This document shows, piece after piece, positions 26,438-39,504 of a stretch of 64,000 nucleotides of DNA. Numbering within the stretch: the stretch's first letter is position 1; each line of letters starts with the position of its first letter. Below the pieces are notes generated by a model. That model did not search any database, was not told the DNA's origin, and saw only the letters and a list, made by a program, of their open reading frames with translations. The translations under genes and the position numbers were made by a program. The DNA is from Xenopus tropicalis (lineage: Eukaryota; Chordata; Amphibia; Anura; Pipidae). The stretch is taken from NCBI RefSeq assembly GCF_000004195.4, contig NC_030683.2, positions 75,239,764 to 75,303,763 on the forward strand, in the 5' to 3' direction.

Positions 26438-26452
26438 GTAACCCATGGCAAC
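26438..26452. promoter_or_regulatory. RFX X-box-like palindrome 2
   Basis: GTAACCCATGGCAAC is identical to the site at 9667-9681. It is embedded in a short remnant of the same dispersed repeat. Confidence 0.4.
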
Positions 26453-27289
26453 CAACAGTTATGGTAATGGTACAAGATCAATAAAAGCTAGCAGGTCAGT
26501 TGCTGCTATAGGTTATCAGACAAAGACAAACTTTGCCGGTGTTACTATATAACTGGCATACAGATGTAAGCAGCCCATCTTATCTTGCATCTAGGTTTTC
26601 TTATTACTCTTTATTCTGCAGGAAACTTGCTTGTAACAGTCAGTCTTTAATAGCACAGGGTCCTCACCAGGGAATAGGGTCAAGCATAAAAAAGGAAACA
26701 AAGGCAAATTTATTTTCTTAGTTTATTTAATAACAATCTGAGTATAGCTGTGCATATATTTGTTATGGATCCCAAGTCTAGGGCATATTTATCTTGATGA
26801 AATTTACTAGGGGTAGGCATCAGTTGTACTCATTCTGGCTACTTGGGTTATATATTTAGGATGTTGAGTGTAGTTAATCTATTATTTAACAACCAATATA
26901 AATGTACATAAAGGTTTCCTCTAATTTATGTGCAGGTTTTTCCCAGGATCATGAACAAGGAATAAAAATGCTTGCTGGATAAATGTAAATGTATTCTCAG
27001 AAACCACCACAAGATGTCAGCACAGAATATGCAGAAAAACAGCACCCAGTGCAAAACCTAAGGGTGTGCAAATTAGTAGTTGTGTGCTGCATCAGTACAA
27101 TAAAATATTAATTTCTTAATTTTTTTAAAATTAATTTGGTGCCAAATATAAAAACATATTAGGAAACATTTACTAACACAAAAAAAAATTGCTTATTGCT
27201 GGTTGTTCACTATGGGTTATTGCACAGGAGAGATTTTCTCAGTTTTATTAAATACTAGCCTTTATTTATACATTGCATGCATGTAGGGA

Positions 27290-27552
27290 TGTAGCTACAG
27301 CAAAAAGTTAAGCACAGATACAGCGCTGGCTGTGTTGCCCCCCCCCCCTGTGGGCGCACACTAGACACACACGTAGTGAGTAAGTGAGTGAACGCACACA
27401 CAGGGGTTGCTTGAGGGAGGTGATGCGGTGGGGGGGGGGGGGGAAGGGCATGGAACCAGGGGTAAGTTAAAAGAGAGGCACCTGCCTGGTGCCCCCCACT
27501 GTTGCGCCATAGGCAGGTGCCTCTTCTGCCTACCCCTAGTTCCGGCCCTGGT
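27290..27552 (-). repeat. GC-rich dispersed repeat, copy 2, with foldback end
   Basis: Related in opposite orientation to 141-320. The last 100 bp fold back: GGAACCAGGGGTAAG...GGCACCTGCCTGG (27452-27489) is the inverse of the stretch ending CTGCCTACCCCTAGTTCC (27510-27543). It contains a C11 run (27338-27348) and a G14 run (27430-27443). The frames at 27255-27648 are translations of this repeat, not genes. Confidence 0.7.
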
Positions 27553-28957
27553 AGGCGGGACAAAATGAATGATATATTTTATAAAATCAAGTGTGTTGCT
27601 GTCTGTCTCCATTTTAATCAAACCTATGAACTGGTGTCTTTCCAGCAAGGCTCAGGTGCTTATTTATTATAGTGTGTAATACAACATCAATGGTGATGTT
27701 GCCCAAAGCAACCAACCAGCAATTGATTTCAATGGTCACCTACAAGTTAGAAAACAAAAGCAAAGAGCTGATTAGTTCCTATAGGCAACATCACCAGTGA
27801 TAACACTGTAATAACTATTCCTCTTAGTGTACAGACAGGGCAATCTGTGACCCCATTTACCAACTGCCCACCTGCTTGTTTTATCAGTGTAATACAAAAC
27901 AGAAGTGTAACCAGCAAACATAAAGCCAGTTCTATGCAATGCCAGACAGTGAGTGGGAAACATTCCCAATCACTAATGCACTACCTACATCTGTAGTATA
28001 TGCATCAAGCCATTGTGGAGTAACACAAGAATCTGCTAGAAGCTAGGGATTTCATGAGAAGCTAGAAACTGAAGCCAAATGTAACAAGCTCATATAGGAA
28101 ACTCTCTGCATTTGTACAAAGGGTGAATCTTTGGTCAATTTTTGCACTCTTCCCATTGGCAGGTTCCCAAACTTTGTATAGGGATGTATGATTGAAAGCT
28201 GTTCAGTATACGATTTGGGATCAATGCTTATTTACTATTTACATAAGCCATGAAGCCCAGTATGATTGGCAATCTAACTAAAACTGCAATGTACGCTTTT
28301 TTATTATTACTGGGTCTCCTAGGGCCCACCAGAGAACCTGACACCCTGGGCCTATTCTCAGGACAATCAGAAATACAGTAGATACAGTCAAATGGTTTTG
28401 GCTATTATGTAGGCCCATGTTGTAAATAAGGATAGACGATGGGCATTCTCCTAGGTTGGGAGCCCGCTAGAGCTTGGACACAATGGGAGATTTGCTGGTA
28501 CTCTCTGGTCAAACTTATCTTGCTTACGCTCCTTAGTTTTCCTTATACTATAATATGATGGTCAACATGGCAGTCTGTCTATTACTTTATCATGACTCTA
28601 GAAAATGGCTGTCCAAATACTGAACCGCAAAGTATGTCCTGAATCCTGCCCTGCTAAAAAGGCTTAGCATTTAAACATCTGAAATAATCAATGAATGGAT
28701 TATAGGGATTAGTTTAATTGTAATGCATTTTCACTTAAAAGGTTATCAGCCAAAGCCAATGTAGATGCAATACTTCGAGCATATATTAAAGCTTGTTCTT
28801 AAACCTTTAACAGCTTCCCCATCCTACCTTCCTGTGATGCTCTAAAGTCATGTGGATACGTGTAGTGACCTGGAAAACAGGATGAAGCTCCTAATCCTAC
28901 ACTTATATTAAATTTATACAAAAAGACTACAATTGTAGTTCTCAGTCAGCTAATTAG
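27553..28957. other. No recognised feature
   Basis: Unique-looking AT-rich DNA with no domain-bearing frame and no clear repeat ends. Confidence 0.45.
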
Positions 28958-29398
28958 TTAAAGGCGTAGGTTATAGAATGGGCAATTCTAAGCTATTGCT
29001 CTTCATTATTTATTTGTTTGTAGTTTATAGTTTTTGTATTATTTGCCATCTTCTTCTTACACCTTGCAGCTTTCAAATGGGGGTCACTGACCCCGGCAGC
29101 CAGAAAACTATTGTTCTGCAAGGCTAAAGTTTTATTGTTAATTTTCATAACTTGTGTTTTTATTCAGGCCCTGCCCTATGCATATAGCAGTCTCTTATTC
29201 AAACTACTCTCTGGTTGCTAAGGTAATTTGAACCCTAGCAACCAGACAGCTGCTGAAACTCCAAACTGCAGTGCTGCTAAACAAAATTGAAATAATTAAA
29301 AAACAAGTAATAAACAATGCAACCAATTGCAAACTGTTTCGGAATCTTACTTTCGACATCATACTAAAAGTTCACTCAAAGTTGACCAACCCCTTTAA
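28958..29398 (+). mobile_element. T2/Kolobok-type MITE, copy 1
   Basis: Bounded by TTAA at 28958-28961 and 29395-29398, with ends TTAAAGG and CCCTTTAA. Family markers are AGAATGGGCAATTCTAAGC, CAAATGGGGGTCACTGACCC, TTGTTCTGCAAGGCTAAAG, GGTTGCTAAGGTAATTTG and AACCAATTGCAAACTGTTTC. It is non-coding. The 119-codon frame at 29271-29630 starts inside it and is not a gene. Confidence 0.85.
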
Positions 29399-32300
29399 GG
29401 CAAAGAGGTGCCTTTTGGGTGTCTGTGGTTTTCATATACCCAGTGCAGTGACACATGCAGTATCTTTATCCACTGTAGCAAAATACATTGCATTCTGTTC
29501 CAGCTTTAATAGAAACATGGCCATTAATAGGTACAGCTTGTGTTACGCAAAAATCTTTAGTGGAATGAGCGGGGAAAATGAGCTTATCGATTTGTTTCCG
29601 CCACCATTCCTGTCATGTTTGTTCTTTTAATGGTAAATGTAATCCTTTGCTTGTTTCTAGCAATAGATAGTATGGCTGATATTTTGGTTTTCATTCATCT
29701 GGGAACAAGCGAAACAAATCAGATAGCAATTGCAGAATGATTACTGCCGGGGCCTTTCTCTGGAAGAAAGAACACTATTTGATCTTTATCGGGTCAGCTC
29801 CGAAGAAGATGATAGTAACACTTTGTTAGGGTGAATGGAGCTAAACAAACAGGACACGGATGAACACAAAAGAATCTTCGCTGAAAGATTCATTATACCA
29901 GATAACAAGGACATCTTTCAGACACAATATTATACTTAACAAGCATTTTACAACAAATGTTGGCAGTTGCATTACTGTATAACCGCAGGCTTTCTGTAAC
30001 GGGGAAAAAATGTTACAATTTATGTTATATGGAATGTCTGTTGCTTAAAAAGAACTAAAACTTTTGTTCAAATAGATTCATTATTGAGAGACCAGAGGTG
30101 GACCAAGGTCAATGCAAGTGAAAATATAATTAAGACTAAATTCTAAGATAGTATGCACAGCATACAGGGTTTAATTAAAGGGCCCAGATGCTGCAATAGC
30201 CAATGTGTTTAGGAACACCAGTGTTTTGTACTTTGATTTGGATACATATGAAAGTCCCCATCATTTTCTAGAGCTCTAGTTACATTGTGTTAGATGTGCT
30301 GTCTCCCATTTAGCTGCTGGGGTAATTTTCATTTGCTCTCATTTTATTGATGAATCAAACACTTTGTCACAAGGGCTAACAGAAACAATAACAGATACAA
30401 CAAGATCTATTTAACATTCATACAGACCCACAAAATCTGGATAGCATTTGCTTTTGCCTGCTCTGGGCTTTGCTATTATACAGACATAGCCTGGTTCCCC
30501 CATACTGTGGGGCGGGACCTTAGAGCAGCGGCAGGGGGTGCTCAGCAAGAAGGAGACAATTCGGGAGAATGGCAATTTACCAACTTAATGTTAGTTAAGG
30601 AGAAATCTGGGGTAACTATATTTGATGTCTTGATATTCTTGATTGAATGACTTAAACACTAATATTTTTCTGTATCTGTACTCTTTTCATTAGGATGCCC
30701 CTGACCAAAGGGTGGACCTTTAAGTGGGACCTGAACTGAAAGAGTATGCCCTAAACCCACTTCAGAGAAACAAAGTCCTATCTCTAGCAGCAATATACAC
30801 TACTATATCTTCTTATTACATGGACAAATACAGAAAAGTCCAAGGTTCCAGCCACACCAAATGTTATAGCAAGGATCTAAAATGTATCCTATAATTTTGC
30901 TGCCTGCACCCCTTCTATTGAAATCTCTTTCTATGCCATGTAGCCTGTTCTAAAGCAGCAGCACATTTTTGGAACTCCAAGCCATCAGTCAAGCTGCAAA
31001 TCTTAATACATTCAGAATATTGTAGATATGACACTTGGTCAGGGTGGCATTTACTAAATGCTCCTTATACTACATTTCTTTCTTGGTAAGTACTTACCTG
31101 GCTGTTGCGGTCTCTTAGGTATTATAATATATTAATGATGTGGTAGAAGAGATCTCTTTTTTGTGTTTATTAATAATGCATTTCTCTATTCATACCTCCA
31201 AACATTCACACAGGTTATGATTTATGCAGTTTTAGGAAAGAAAAAGACATGCAATTTCGAAAGTATTTCTAAAGTCCCCAGCAGTGGCGCCCTGTGTTCT
31301 GCAGTAGCCAGATGGGAAGAGGTCCTCTGAGATCTCACTGGAATTGCCACAGGCGCTCTAGAAATGTACATTTGTAGTCAGCACTGGAGATCAAATAGAC
31401 CAGCAATTCCCTGCACCATGATACATGCAGCCAATATCTATAAACCTACATCAGATAAGGCAATGCTGAACAGCCTATTCACCTATGTGGCTTTCCTTAT
31501 CCTTCCTATCCTGTAGGCAAAACACTGATGTATAGTTAGAATTACATTTGATCCCATAAAGGTAAAGGTATACCCCTTGTTTTAACTGTAGTGGCACAGT
31601 GGGCTGTTTTGGTTGCATTAAGCTTCCTGTATTAAATAGCCCAAAAAAGCAGTGCTATAGTGCAGAAATTAACTGCCCATAGACTTACATGGGCTTGTGG
31701 TGCTTTTACTAGTGCTAGTCAGGTGACTGCAATGGGGGCTGTTATTTATGCTATGATTATGCACCTAAAGAGCCTAAAACAGCCCCATTAGCCATTAGAG
31801 CTCTCTCTATAAAATATATTTTAAGATGATAACAATCTGTACACTAAAACTGAATCAAGGAGATTTTATGTACCTGTGCTGACAATATAATTCATTTATT
31901 TTGACATTTTAAACTGCACTATTTACATCCAAATAATTGTTCCTAACTAAAAGCAAATGACCAAATCAAATTGATTTCCAATTTTCCATAGCAACCAAGG
32001 CATATCTGAAGTGAGCCAAACTCTAGATTGTTTCCACGTAGCCTGTAGAACCTTTCTCGCTAATAATACAGTGTTAAATCATTTGCATAATTATTCCATT
32101 ACAATGTGTAATTACCTGGCAAGAAGACACGCTCCTAAAGTAAATAATAGAACAGGATCATTTTAACTGTATTACGGTAGATTCAATTATTTTGTATACA
32201 GTACAGTATGCTGCAAATGCTTGATTAACAAAGGCACATAAAAATCTGTTTTAATTTTAAATTATGCACAAATATAACAGAGCCAAACTGCCATACAGTG

Positions 32301-33150
32301 CAAATGCCCTTGAAAAAGCACCCAACATGTTCCACATAACTGTCCAGTGATGAACACCATAGCAATGCATACATGTATGTAAAATATAACCCAACTTGTT
32401 GGTCCCCCAGACCAAGTCAAATGTGATTATAATATATTACATTTACTGACAAGTTTGTCTTTTTTCAGCGCAAACCCTTAACTAATAATGAAAAACTTGC
32501 AGAGCAAATGCTCAGCTGCTGCTATTTTGTCTATAGCTAAATCCAGCATATTCAAAGGACAGACAAGATGCACCTAACCTTTTTAATCAACTGCTAATCT
32601 AGTAAATAAACCCTGGACCTGACATCCCATTGGATTCCCCAGCCCTCCACAGAAGGTGGCCCAAAATGGTTTGTTATAAATCAACATACAGGTATTTTTT
32701 TTAATATAAACTCATCATTCATTAAAGGCACATAATAAACCCCTTTTCAACAGGAGCTGAATAAGTAGGACTGTGCTGAACATACTTTTTGTCTATTGTT
32801 TTAATGAAGAAATAAAGGCAGTTTCACTTTAGTAATTCCTGTCACTTGTGGTCACTTCGAACTTCATAGGAGCTGATAAAACTAATTACCAGTCTACTGA
32901 GAAGCCCCTGATAGTGAGCTGCTCAAAAGCTGCTGCTTAGATAAGGAAGGGGTTTGTTTATTTAAAGGTAGATATTATATTCGGAATAAATGGCCCTATT
33001 TATAAAGTCCCAACTTTCAAATTAGTGCTTTAGAATGGCAAAAAATAGAATAATGTAATACAATTAAAACAATAGGCAGAATGAAATTTCAACACAAAAC
33101 CTCTTTATTGTGCCCATTTTAGCAAAGGTGTTTTTAGGTGTGTCCTTCTA
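29399..33150. other. No gene; possible conserved blocks
   Basis: No repeat family is recognised. The stretches 29560-29900 and 32085-32180 look unlike decayed repeats. The second includes ATTTGCATAATTATTCC, an octamer plus homeodomain-type words. These are candidates only; conservation cannot be judged from one sequence. Confidence 0.35.
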
Positions 33151-33415
33151 ATGAGGAGTAGTGATGAGCAAATCTGTCCCTTCATGAAACTGCTGAAAAC
33201 TTTGCAAAAAGCATTGAAGTCAATAGGCGACTTTTTTATGACCATTTTTTCTAACTCCAAATGCATTAAAGTCAATGGGTGTTTTTTTCTGCAGCAACTT
33301 TTTTTTCACAGCAAATTTTTGCCGCAGTTTCGCAAAAAAATTCACTGATGACGAAATGCAGAATTTCGGCCTGAATCCATGCCTGGTGAAAAAATCGCTC
33401 ATCACTAATAGGGAG
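33151..33415. mobile_element. hAT-type MITE, copy 1
   Basis: The element runs 33159-33407 with inverted ends TAGTGATGAGC and GCTCATCACTA. The flanks ATGAGGAG and ATAGGGAG agree at six of eight positions, as expected for an old 8-bp hAT duplication. The interior has CAAAATT/TTCGCAAA words. It is non-coding, although short frames overlap it on both strands. Confidence 0.85.
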
Positions 33416-35520
33416 ACTTACTTTGGGAGAAGGCATAGAATGAAGTAAGGAGCAACAGCCATGTGGTTCTTTCACCCATGTGTTTAGGATCCCAAGACAG
33501 CAGCAGGACATCATGCGCATGCTGTTTTGCAGAGCAGGACTTAGTATGTCTTTGTAGAACCCCTATGGATGAAGACATCTGGAGCAGTTGTAACCTCTGT
33601 CCCTAATGGCTACCCAGGGGAATAGATTTTTTTTTAATATGTAGGATTTCAGGGTATGCCTTATAGTATATTGCTTGGCTGTAAGAAAATATAGGCAGAT
33701 ATTTCAGTATATTTTTAATTTTCTCATTATAATGCAAGTGGCATTCCAGAAATAGAGTTCCATTGAAGTAGAAGCAAGCTAGAAGGAACAAGTGCACAAA
33801 GCGACTAGGGACTAGATGCTAAAATGCTTGTGAAAGCATAGCAAGAATTTCCATTTCCAATAAGAAATAAGAAATTAGATAGCATGGTGCAGAATGTAAA
33901 ACAGATAGGCAGAACACGGTGCAGAGAGGTGAAAGACTGAGGCAGGCTTTGGCAGAGAGATGCTTGGTGAATGCAAATAAGAATCATTTTTACTAATGAA
34001 ACGAGGTGTTAGAGGCCAAGCAATGGATAGCTATGCGGTATCTACTGCAGCAAACATTTAGAGCAACATTATTAGCATTTGAAGTTATTAAAGTATCACA
34101 AAAGAATCTTCTGGTGTCAGCTGTTTCTGTTCCAGGACAAAATGCGAAAGTGCAGCAATTAGCACAGCAAGGTAGCAGCACGAATCAAGCAGCTTACAGG
34201 GTGAAATTACATCCCCTGATAAAATCATAAGACAAACACAACTTTTAGCATAGAAAAAAGCAAATCAATTCCATGATTTATAACAAGCAATTTTGGTGCA
34301 TCAGATGCCTAATGGCTAAGGAGAAAACCAATAAAAGCAGAACCGCTTTCAATGCTATTTTCTTGGTACTGTTTTCTGTAGTTATCATGTCACTATATAA
34401 CTTCTCAGCTACTCTCATCTTTCTTTCTGTATGCCTGTTGCTCATTATCCTCCATTAGGCACTCATTGGCATGCTATATTCTTTTCTCTTTTCTCTTTAT
34501 ACTTTTGTCTGTTTTGCCATTCCTCCATCGATCACATGTATCATTGGCTTGATAGATGCATTCCTGCTTGATAGATGCATTCCCATTGAGTCTTTTTTTT
34601 CAATAAAATCTATCAGGTAACGAGGAAGGTTGGCTGATTGAGCATTAACAGTCCTTTAAAGATGATCAATTCTTTAACCAATGATTAATTTCATTTCATT
34701 TTTAATCTGGGAAAAAAACCCAATCTTTTAGCAGAAAAAAACTGTTTTCTTAATAACTTCCAACTGCATATTTGATTGTGTTGGTGGCACAGGTCTCACC
34801 AACCCCACACATACACTAGAGAGCACCCTAATGTTTTAAGATTTCAAGGTTTCTAATAATTTCCCTGCAAGCACTTTCAGCAAGTATCATATTGCCAAAC
34901 TTATGAAATTCCCATTAGGCATATGATGTGTGTGAAAGTACCAGCACATTCAGTCATTTATCAGTGTGTTTCACGTTTGTTCTATGTAAGAGCCACTATA
35001 GAACAAGTATAGATCTTGTTTAGACTCTGTTATAGATACAGTATCTCTCCTTTCTGGATCTTAAAAATAAGAATTCCTCTAAACGGTATTAACAAGAACT
35101 GTTTCTGGTCATTCAGTATTCTGGCATTTGGCAAGTGGAGGGTTCATGCAGTTTTCTCATGATGTGTCTGATCTTTTATTTAGTAGGTATCACGGCAGGG
35201 TACTTCCTGCCACAACTCTCTGCATGTCAGGGTATATTTTCTCACTGCGTCTCCTGTGACTGCACAGCCTGGATTTCATAAACAAGAGTGCACATAATGA
35301 AACCATTCATACTTTGGAACTTGATTATCTAGAATTGAAAGCACAATTAAAATGTTTTGTTCATATAACACAATATTCTCCACTTCTACCTAACATCAAC
35401 AGCAGACAAAGCAGGCAGTGATTTCAATAATTCTCAAATCATTTTAAAACTGATCCTGGAAGGGGCTGATAATTTCAAATAATTGTGTACTGCCCCCGGT
35501 AACAGTTTAGTTATGTATTA
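33416..35520. other. No gene; short tandem duplication at 34547-34583
   Basis: GCTTGATAGATGCATTCC occurs twice with one base between (34547-34564 and 34566-34583). Otherwise the stretch looks unique. Overlapping frames on both strands near 33993-34230 have no domain. Confidence 0.45.
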
Positions 35521-35850
35521 TAGGTATGGGATCTGTTATCCACAATGCTCGGGACCTGGGGTCTTCTGAATAAAAGATCTTTCCATAGTTTGGATCTCCA
35601 TGCATTAAATTTACTAAAAAATAATTTAAACATTAAATAAACCCAATAGGATTGTTTTCCATCCAATAAGGATAATTATATCGTAGTTTGGATGAAGTAC
35701 AAGGCACTGTTTTAATATTACAGAGAAAAAGGAAATCATTTCTACAAAATTAGAATTATTTGTTTAAAATGGAGTCTATGGGAGATGGCATTTCCGTAAT
35801 TCTGAACTTTCTGGATAAGGAGTTTCCGGATAACGGATCCTATACCTGTA
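35521..35850. mobile_element. MITE with CAGGTATGGGA ends, copy 2
   Basis: Left end ATAGGTATGGGATCTGTTATCC and right end GGATAACGGATCCTATACCTG. Longer than the 6082-6350 copy and in the opposite internal orientation: AATAAACCCAATAGGATTG comes before AGAAAAAGGAAATCATTTC and GGAGTCTATGGGAGATGGC. It is non-coding. Confidence 0.88.
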
Positions 35851-36245
35851 TTGCATAAACTCTAACAATGTTTAGGAATTGCTAATCCAAATATTAAATC
35901 CTACATGTCTGATAACAGAACTAGCTGCATTCTGGTGTATTCCTCTTCAATCACTAGAGCCTCTTGCCCTGAGGAGCTTGGGAAAACTTTCATCATGTAA
36001 TGTTGCTTTAAAAACTCTAATTATAAGCTGTGGCCTTTTAAGTCCCCAAAATTTGGATGTGGTTATTGTGTCTTTAGGGGAAGGGATTCCAAAGGGAACA
36101 CAGGTACAAGGTTGTGTAAAGGGGTAGTGTTCCAAGGGATATCCTTCCCACAGGGGCTTTAGTAAAATGGTAATTTCTCATTAGATCTAATTATGTTGGA
36201 GTGATTATAATGCTTATATTGTTCCACCCCATGTTATCCTGAATG

Positions 36246-36720
36246 TTAAAGGAGTTGTTCATCTTTTGAGTTAACTTTTTTTATGACATAGAGAGTAATA
36301 TTCTGAGACAATTTGCAGTTGGTCTTAATTTTTCATTATATGTAATTTTTTATTTATTTATATTCTTGTTCAGCAGCTCTGCAGTTTGGAGTTTCAACAG
36401 CTATCTGGTTGCTAGAGTCCAAATTACTTTAGTAACCAGGCGGTGGTTTGAATGAGAGACTGATATATTTATAGGAGAGGACCTGAATAGAAAAAAGTGT
36501 TATATAAAGTAACAATAACAATAAAACTGTAACCTCACGGAGCAATCGTTTTTTTGCTCCTGGGGCCAGTGATCCCCTTTTGAAAACTGCAGTTAGAAGA
36601 AAACAAATAATTCAAACACGATAACAAATAAATAAATAATCAAGATCAATTGAAAGGTTGCTTAGAATTGGCCATTCTATAACAAACTTAAAGTTAACTT
36701 AAAGGTGAACCTCCCCTTTA
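36246..36720 (-). mobile_element. T2/Kolobok-type MITE, copy 2
   Basis: Starts TTAAAGGAGTTGTTCATC at 36246 and ends near CCCCTTTA at 36720, where the second TTAA has decayed. The GGGGTCACTG core appears inverted (GCCAGTGATCCCC at about 36565), so this copy lies opposite to 28958-29398. The subterminal word TTAAAGGTGAAC near the right end is the inverse of GTTCATCTTT at the left. Confidence 0.8.
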
Positions 36721-37379
36721 TGATAAAAAAAACCTTTTTTCAGTTCTTGTTATGCAGGGGCTGTATTTTCTCAATGTAAAGATGCAACACTACTGCATAC
36801 AGGTTTTATTTTCTAATTCCCCTATTTTGTTTGCTTAATGCTTTAATTAAAAGTTATTGAGAGGCTCAGGTACTCATTTGTTAAAATGTGCAAACATATA
36901 TCTCCCTTTGTGTTCAACCTGATAGATGGAACCCTCTGTGTTCTGGCCCTCTGATACAATTATCTTGCTGTGTAATTTGTCTGGTAATGAATAGGCTAAG
37001 CTTTAGGATTAGAGTGGATCAGCTCCAAAAGGAAACTATACAAATATTTTTGAAAAGGATGGGTTATCATAATGCTGCCTTGGAATGAGAGAATAAGAAT
37101 TACAGAGCAGTGTTGCAATTAAAAAATGGAAAACAGGGCTCATTGGGATTTATGGAATACATTCGAACAAAATGCACCATGTCTGTTTAAGCAATGGCAC
37201 GTTAGCAAGCTTTATTCATACTGTGTTCTGCAAGATTCTAAAAAAGATATATGTGTGTGGATTGGGAGAACAAAATGCAATACAGGCATTATAATGCCCT
37301 GCTGAGATCTCTTCAAAATCCCTGTCAATAACTAGGAAATTCCTAGTAGGAATAAATAGGAAAAAGTATATTGGGGTTT

Positions 37380-37770
37380 TTTTGGGGTGTAACGGCAAAA
37401 TGAGTGGATTTAACCAAAAATTTACTAACCATCACATTTTTTTCTTCACAATTCTGATTTTTAGCACAGAAAAGAAAAGTTTTGATTTTTTTCAAAATTT
37501 ACTATGCGGCAAAATGGCAAAAACAAGTCTGACCATTCACCAGCTTAAACTTGCAGAGATCATGTAGAAGTCAATGCCAGAGGTACCTTTCCTTCAAGAT
37601 CCTTCTTTTGTCTTGAAACTTTAGGTTTTTTGACACTGGTTTTTTGTGGGACTTTCCATATCGGATTTTTTAAGTAAATGTAAAACATTCGAGGAAATGA
37701 GTTTAGTCGAATTTTAAAATTAAAAAAAAAGAGAGAAATTATAGAGTTGTAGTAAATCTGCCCCTAAGTG
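37380..37770 (+). repeat. Diverged MITE-like repeat, second copy
   Basis: Related to 17310-17670 through GAGATCATGTAGAAGTCAAT and AGTAAATGTAAAACATTCGA. The right end reads AGTAAATCTGCCCCTAA, resembling the Harbinger-like end at 39504. The left end is not resolved. The frame at 37382-37567 falls inside it. Confidence 0.6.
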
Positions 37771-38788
37771 TCAATGAGATAGCATAAATATTTTTAAGAT
37801 TTTAGAGCCATTCATGTATGTAGCAAGCTGACAGTATAATAGGTGTCTTATAACATATATGTTTATGTATATAGGAAATACTGGGTTTAATTAATACAAG
37901 TGTAGCCTGTAACTTATATCCACATAGAGATATTTTCTTCATTTTGAAACTAGCACCTATATAAAATGTCATTCTGCAACATTTTCTCTGTGTTTTGCAA
38001 AACCATAAGGCTAGCAGTAAACCTTTTTGGCTTAAACAGGAAACTAGAGGAGATGAGATTAAGGGTAAATTATTCAAATATTTGTCCAATGCACTATGTT
38101 TCCAAGGAAATGCATTATCCCCAATGAGCTATTGACTTACTTTATTCCTGCTGTCTCAGTGCCAGCAAGCCCCCCACCTCCTACCAGTGTGAGTGGCATC
38201 TTTCACAATTCTATCTGTTGGAGATTAAGCTGCTAATTAATAAGCACTCAGCCTGCTCACAGCACGAGATTCTTCATTGCCATAAACCCAGCTCCTACCT
38301 AGGATGTCTGCGTGCGTGACTGTTTGGAAAGGTTTACTAATCCCCCTTCTGAATATAGTCGAGGAAGTTGGAGACAGAGACACTGAAGTATATAAGTGAA
38401 TTAGAATGTTAATCCTTTCATTACAAAAGGTGACAATATCCATCCCACAAAATTATATTTATAAAATTGTTTCTTCTTAATGAGAGCCTGTGCCTTTGTA
38501 GGATAATGCTACTCAATTTTCTCTCTAGGCATTCAGACAGATAATTGAAGATGCACAAAGCACTGATTTGTTTATATTGCAGTAAAACAGCTTTTGCTAT
38601 ATTAGGGAGAGGGGAACTCTGGCACCTAGCATGCCTTGTCGTTGGTCCATAATAAACCCAAATATTACCAAAATGGCACTCATAGATATGCACTGTGTAA
38701 AAAGTACAAAAACTAACATAAAATGTTCTAAGTATTCTAAAGATACTATGTTTATGACTCTACATATTTCCATAGTCATGAGCACTAT
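37771..38788. other. No recognised feature
   Basis: Unique-looking AT-rich DNA. The frames at 37802-38089 and 38421-38693 have no recognisable domain. Confidence 0.45.
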
Positions 38789-39116
38789 GGGGCCAATTCA
38801 TTAAAACACGAGTTCGAAACCTGAATGGGAAAAATTCGGATTGGATACAATAATTTCTGAAGATCGCAAATATCATGAAAATGCTTGCAAAAAAATCATA
38901 TTAGTCAATAATATCGTATTGGCGATCCGTAAGTCACGAAATTTTCGTACCGAATGATTGTAAACAGCGTCAGAACCTTTCCGAATTTTTCGCACAAGCG
39001 TACAAAAAAGTCGTGTGGGCGTACGAAAAAGTCACGCAAGCGCGAAAAATTGACGAAAATACGCTGGGAGCGTTCGAATGAATGCTCCGAGCGTTCGTGT
39101 CTTAATAAATTCCCCC
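38789..39116. mobile_element. Harbinger-like MITE A
   Basis: Left end GGGGCCAATTCATTAAAACACGAG and right end CGTGTCTTAATAAATTCCCCC are inverted. It is flanked by TAT (38786-38788) and TAA (39117-39119), consistent with a 3-bp TWA-type target with one change. CpG is much denser than in the flanks. Non-coding. Confidence 0.8.
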
Positions 39117-39119
39117 TAA

Positions 39120-39504
39120 GGGGCTGATTTACTAAGACACAAATTCGAATCCGAATTGGAAAAATTCAGATTGGAAAACGAACATTTTGCGACTTTTTCG
39201 TATTTTTTGCGATTTTTTCGGCGGCTTTACGACTTTTCGGAAATTATCGCTACTTTTTCGTTACCAATACGATTTGCGCGAAAAAAACGCGAGTTTTTCG
39301 TAGCCATTCCGAAAGTTGTGCAAAATCTGGCGATTTTTTCGTAGCGTTAACTTAAAAGGCGCGACGTTTCGCGCAAGTTTTAAAGCTACGAAAAACTCGC
39401 GTTTTTTCGCGCAAATCGTATTGGTAATGAAAAAGTCGCGACAATTTTCCGCAAAAAATCGCAAAATACTGATCATTACGAAAATGGGTTAGTAAATGTG
39501 CCCC
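39120..39504. mobile_element. Harbinger-like MITE B
   Basis: Ends GGGGCTGATTTACTAAGAC and TTAGTAAATGTGCCCC, flanked by TAA on both sides (39117-39119 and 39505-39507), a perfect 3-bp duplication. The interior holds an almost perfect hairpin: about 39257-39302 (ACCAATACGATTTGCGCG and on) pairs with about 39385-39431. CpG-rich. The frames at 39156-39476 are translations of it. Confidence 0.87.

Larger units (their letters stand above)
22704..27289. other. No gene; CTCF-like motifs, simple repeats
   Basis: Unique-looking DNA with a 14-base G run at 24111-24124, a CAG-type triplet tract at 24971-24992 and a polypurine tract at about 25286-25351. The short frames (22762-22962, 24165-24425, 25593-25799) carry no recognisable domain. 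Confidence 0.45.

Noticed and set aside
27255..27648. Two frames of 95-102 codons on the minus strand
   Set aside because: Translations of a GC-rich dispersed repeat with C and G runs; proline-rich composition comes from the runs.
29271..29630. 119-codon plus-strand frame
   Set aside because: Begins inside the T2-type MITE (to 29398) and runs into unique DNA; no domain and no splice or codon evidence.
30515..30535. CTCF-like site AGCGGCAGGGGGTGCTC
   Set aside because: Only about 12 of 16 consensus positions match and the central GGC is broken.
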